Source: CAZXDS01 sp964639525 (GTDB lineage: Bacteria > Bacteroidota > Ignavibacteria > Ignavibacteriales > Melioribacteraceae). Taken from it: a stretch of 6,848 nucleotides of DNA. The DNA lies in the NCBI GenBank assembly GCA_964639525.1, contig CAZXDS010000178.1, forward strand, positions 1 to 6,848, written 5' to 3'. Shown one piece after another: positions 5,797 to 6,848 of this stretch (its first letter is position 1; the number at the start of each line of letters is the position of its first letter). The notes under the pieces are model-generated. The model searched no databases. It was not told the DNA's origin and was given only the letters and a program-made list of their open reading frames with translations. Both the position numbers and the translations under genes were made by a program.

Positions 5797-6771
5797 ATAT
5801 TTTTGATTATTGTGCCAGTTCCAGGCTGTTTCGATAACTTTTGTTAAATCATAATCAGGTGCCCATCCTAAAATTTCTTTCGCTTTTTTATTATCGGCAA
5901 CCAATACAGCGGGATCCCCGGGGCGTCTTTCGCGTATTTCCGTGGAAATAGTTTTTTGTGTGATTTTTCTCGCTTCATCAATAATCTGTTTAACAGAATA
6001 GCCTGAGCCGGTTCCAAGATTAAAAATATCGGAAGAATTCCCTTCCATTAAATAATTTATTGCCCTCAAGTGAGCATCCGCCAAATCGTTTACATGAATA
6101 TAATCTCTCACACATGTTCCGTCGGGAGTATCGTAATCATTGCCGAAAATGTAAATTTTTTCTCTTTGTCCGAGTGCAGTTTGTAAAACAAGTGGAATTA
6201 AATGCGGCTCAGGATCGTGACTTTCTCCAATATTGCCGGAATCATCTGCACCCGCTGCATTAAAATATCTAAGAGCAACGTACTTAAAATCGTAAGCTGC
6301 ATCAAAATCAGATAAAATATTTTCAATCATTCGTTTAGTTTGAGCATACGGATTTATCGGTTTTACCGATTCGCTTTCGGAAATAGGCAGCTTTAAGGGA
6401 TTACCATATAGTGAACAAGTGGACGAAAATACAAAATTTTTAATACCAGCCTCATTAACTGCGCTAATCAAATTAAGACTTCCGGAAACATTGTTTTCAT
6501 AATACATTTCAGGATTTTCGACAGATTCTCCAACATAGGCAAATGCAGCAAAGTGAACAACCGCGTCAATATTTGAATACTTTGAAAGAGATTTAGAAAT
6601 CTCTTTCCTGTTTTTCATATCAACAATTTCAAAAGGAACATTTTCAGGAACAGATCCCCTATTTCCCCGGCTTAGGTTATCAAAAATAATAACTTCATGT
6701 CCATTTTTTAATAAATAATTTACAAAATGAGAGCCAATATATCCCGCTCCGCCGGTAATTAATATTTTCAT
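5794..6771 (-). CDS. galE: UDP-glucose 4-epimerase GalE
   Basis: 325-aa extended SDR that interconverts UDP-glucose and UDP-galactose with tightly bound NAD+. Seen from the ATG at 6771: GGAGYIG at residues 7-13, DNLSRG at 31-36, HFAAFAYVGES at 73-83, SSTCSLYG at 116-123 with active-site Thr118, catalytic Tyr142-xxx-Lys146, RYFNAAGAD at 168-176, GTCVRDYIHV at 218-227, NLGTG at 251-255 and RRPGDPA at 282-288. Reading on upstream to TTG at 6831 would add 20 residues that no GalE needs before MKILITGG, and would place the start inside a candidate promoter, so I chose the ATG. Length fits the family. First gene of galE-rmlC-ugd; its product UDP-Glc is the dehydrogenase's substrate. UDP-GlcNAc activity is possible because the residue aligned with E. 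coli Tyr299 is a leucine. Confidence 0.93.
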   Translation of the reverse strand: MKILITGGAGYIGSHFVNYLLKNGHEVIIFDNLSRGNRGSVPENVPFEIVDMKNRKEISKSLSKYSNIDAVVHFAAFAYVGESVENPEMYYENNVSGSLNLISAVNEAGIKNFVFSSTCSLYGNPLKLPISESESVKPINPYAQTKRMIENILSDFDAAYDFKYVALRYFNAAGADDSGNIGESHDPEPHLIPLVLQTALGQREKIYIFGNDYDTPDGTCVRDYIHVNDLADAHLRAINYLMEGNSSDIFNLGTGSGYSVKQIIDEARKITQKTISTEIRERRPGDPAVLVADNKKAKEILGWAPDYDLTKVIETAWNWHNNQKY

Positions 6772-6801
6772 ATTTAAGAGTATTTGATAAAAAGGAAATA
6801 A

Positions 6802-6832
6802 TAAATTTAGTGAAAATTCTATTCTCTCCAAA
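6802..6832 (-). promoter_or_regulatory. Candidate Bacteroidota-type promoter of galE-rmlC-ugd
   Basis: On the minus strand TTTG at 6832-6829 is followed after 19 nt by TAAATTTA at 6809-6802. The Bacteroidota housekeeping pattern is TTTG, 19-21 nt, TAnnTTTG; this has one mismatch, at the last base. A start a few bases further on would leave a leader of about 25 nt before the galE ATG at 6771. In sequence this AT-rich such a match can arise by chance. Confidence 0.4.
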
Positions 6833-6848
6833 TAAGCTAATTGAAAAA

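Noticed and set aside
4351..6263. Short plus-strand open frames (61-67 codons) opposite ugd and galE
   Set aside because: They overlap fully conserved enzyme genes on the other strand, have no ribosome sites, and show no known motif.

Overview
The window holds seven intact protein-coding genes packed almost end to end, and all of them belong to sugar, nucleotide-sugar or glycosyl-transfer chemistry. The DNA is AT-rich (roughly a third G+C by eye). I see no mobile elements, tRNA or rRNA genes, CRISPR arrays or broken genes. A bacillithiol-type BshA, AT-rich leaders without Shine-Dalgarno sequences, and a possible Bacteroidota-style promoter before galE suggest a member of the Bacteroidota/Chlorobi/Ignavibacteria group. 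An Ignavibacteria-like organism is my best guess, but it is an inference from gene content and base composition only.

Layout. (1) Minus-strand operon A, read from 2621 down to 39: a divergent PfkB-family sugar or nucleoside kinase, an RmlD-like SDR reductase whose start overlaps the kinase end by 17 bp, and a NagD-like HAD-IIA phosphatase starting with TTG 17 bp after the reductase. (2) A 74-bp AT-rich divergent intergenic region, 2622-2695. (3) A single plus-strand gene, bshA (2696-3823), for the first step of bacillithiol synthesis. (4) A 72-bp convergent gap with a 12-bp-stem bidirectional terminator. (5) Minus-strand operon B, read from 6771 down to 3896: galE, rmlC (TTG start, 9 bp after galE) and a UDP-glucose 6-dehydrogenase (17 bp after rmlC).

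How they work together. GalE interconverts UDP-Glc and UDP-Gal, and the dehydrogenase drains UDP-Glc to UDP-glucuronate. RmlC and the RmlD-like protein could be the last two steps of dTDP-L-rhamnose synthesis, although they sit in different operons and rmlA and rmlB are not here. Together the genes look like a housekeeping precursor-supply region for surface polysaccharide. BshA is cytosolic and competes for a UDP-sugar (UDP-GlcNAc) to make a thiol cofactor. The substrates of the kinase and the HAD phosphatase cannot be read from the sequence.

I looked for an undescribed system and did not find a convincing one. The most open question is the kinase/reductase/phosphatase unit, in which a PfkB protein with a divergent active-site loop is linked to a phosphatase. 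The rest is well-known biochemistry with some points about start codons and regulation.
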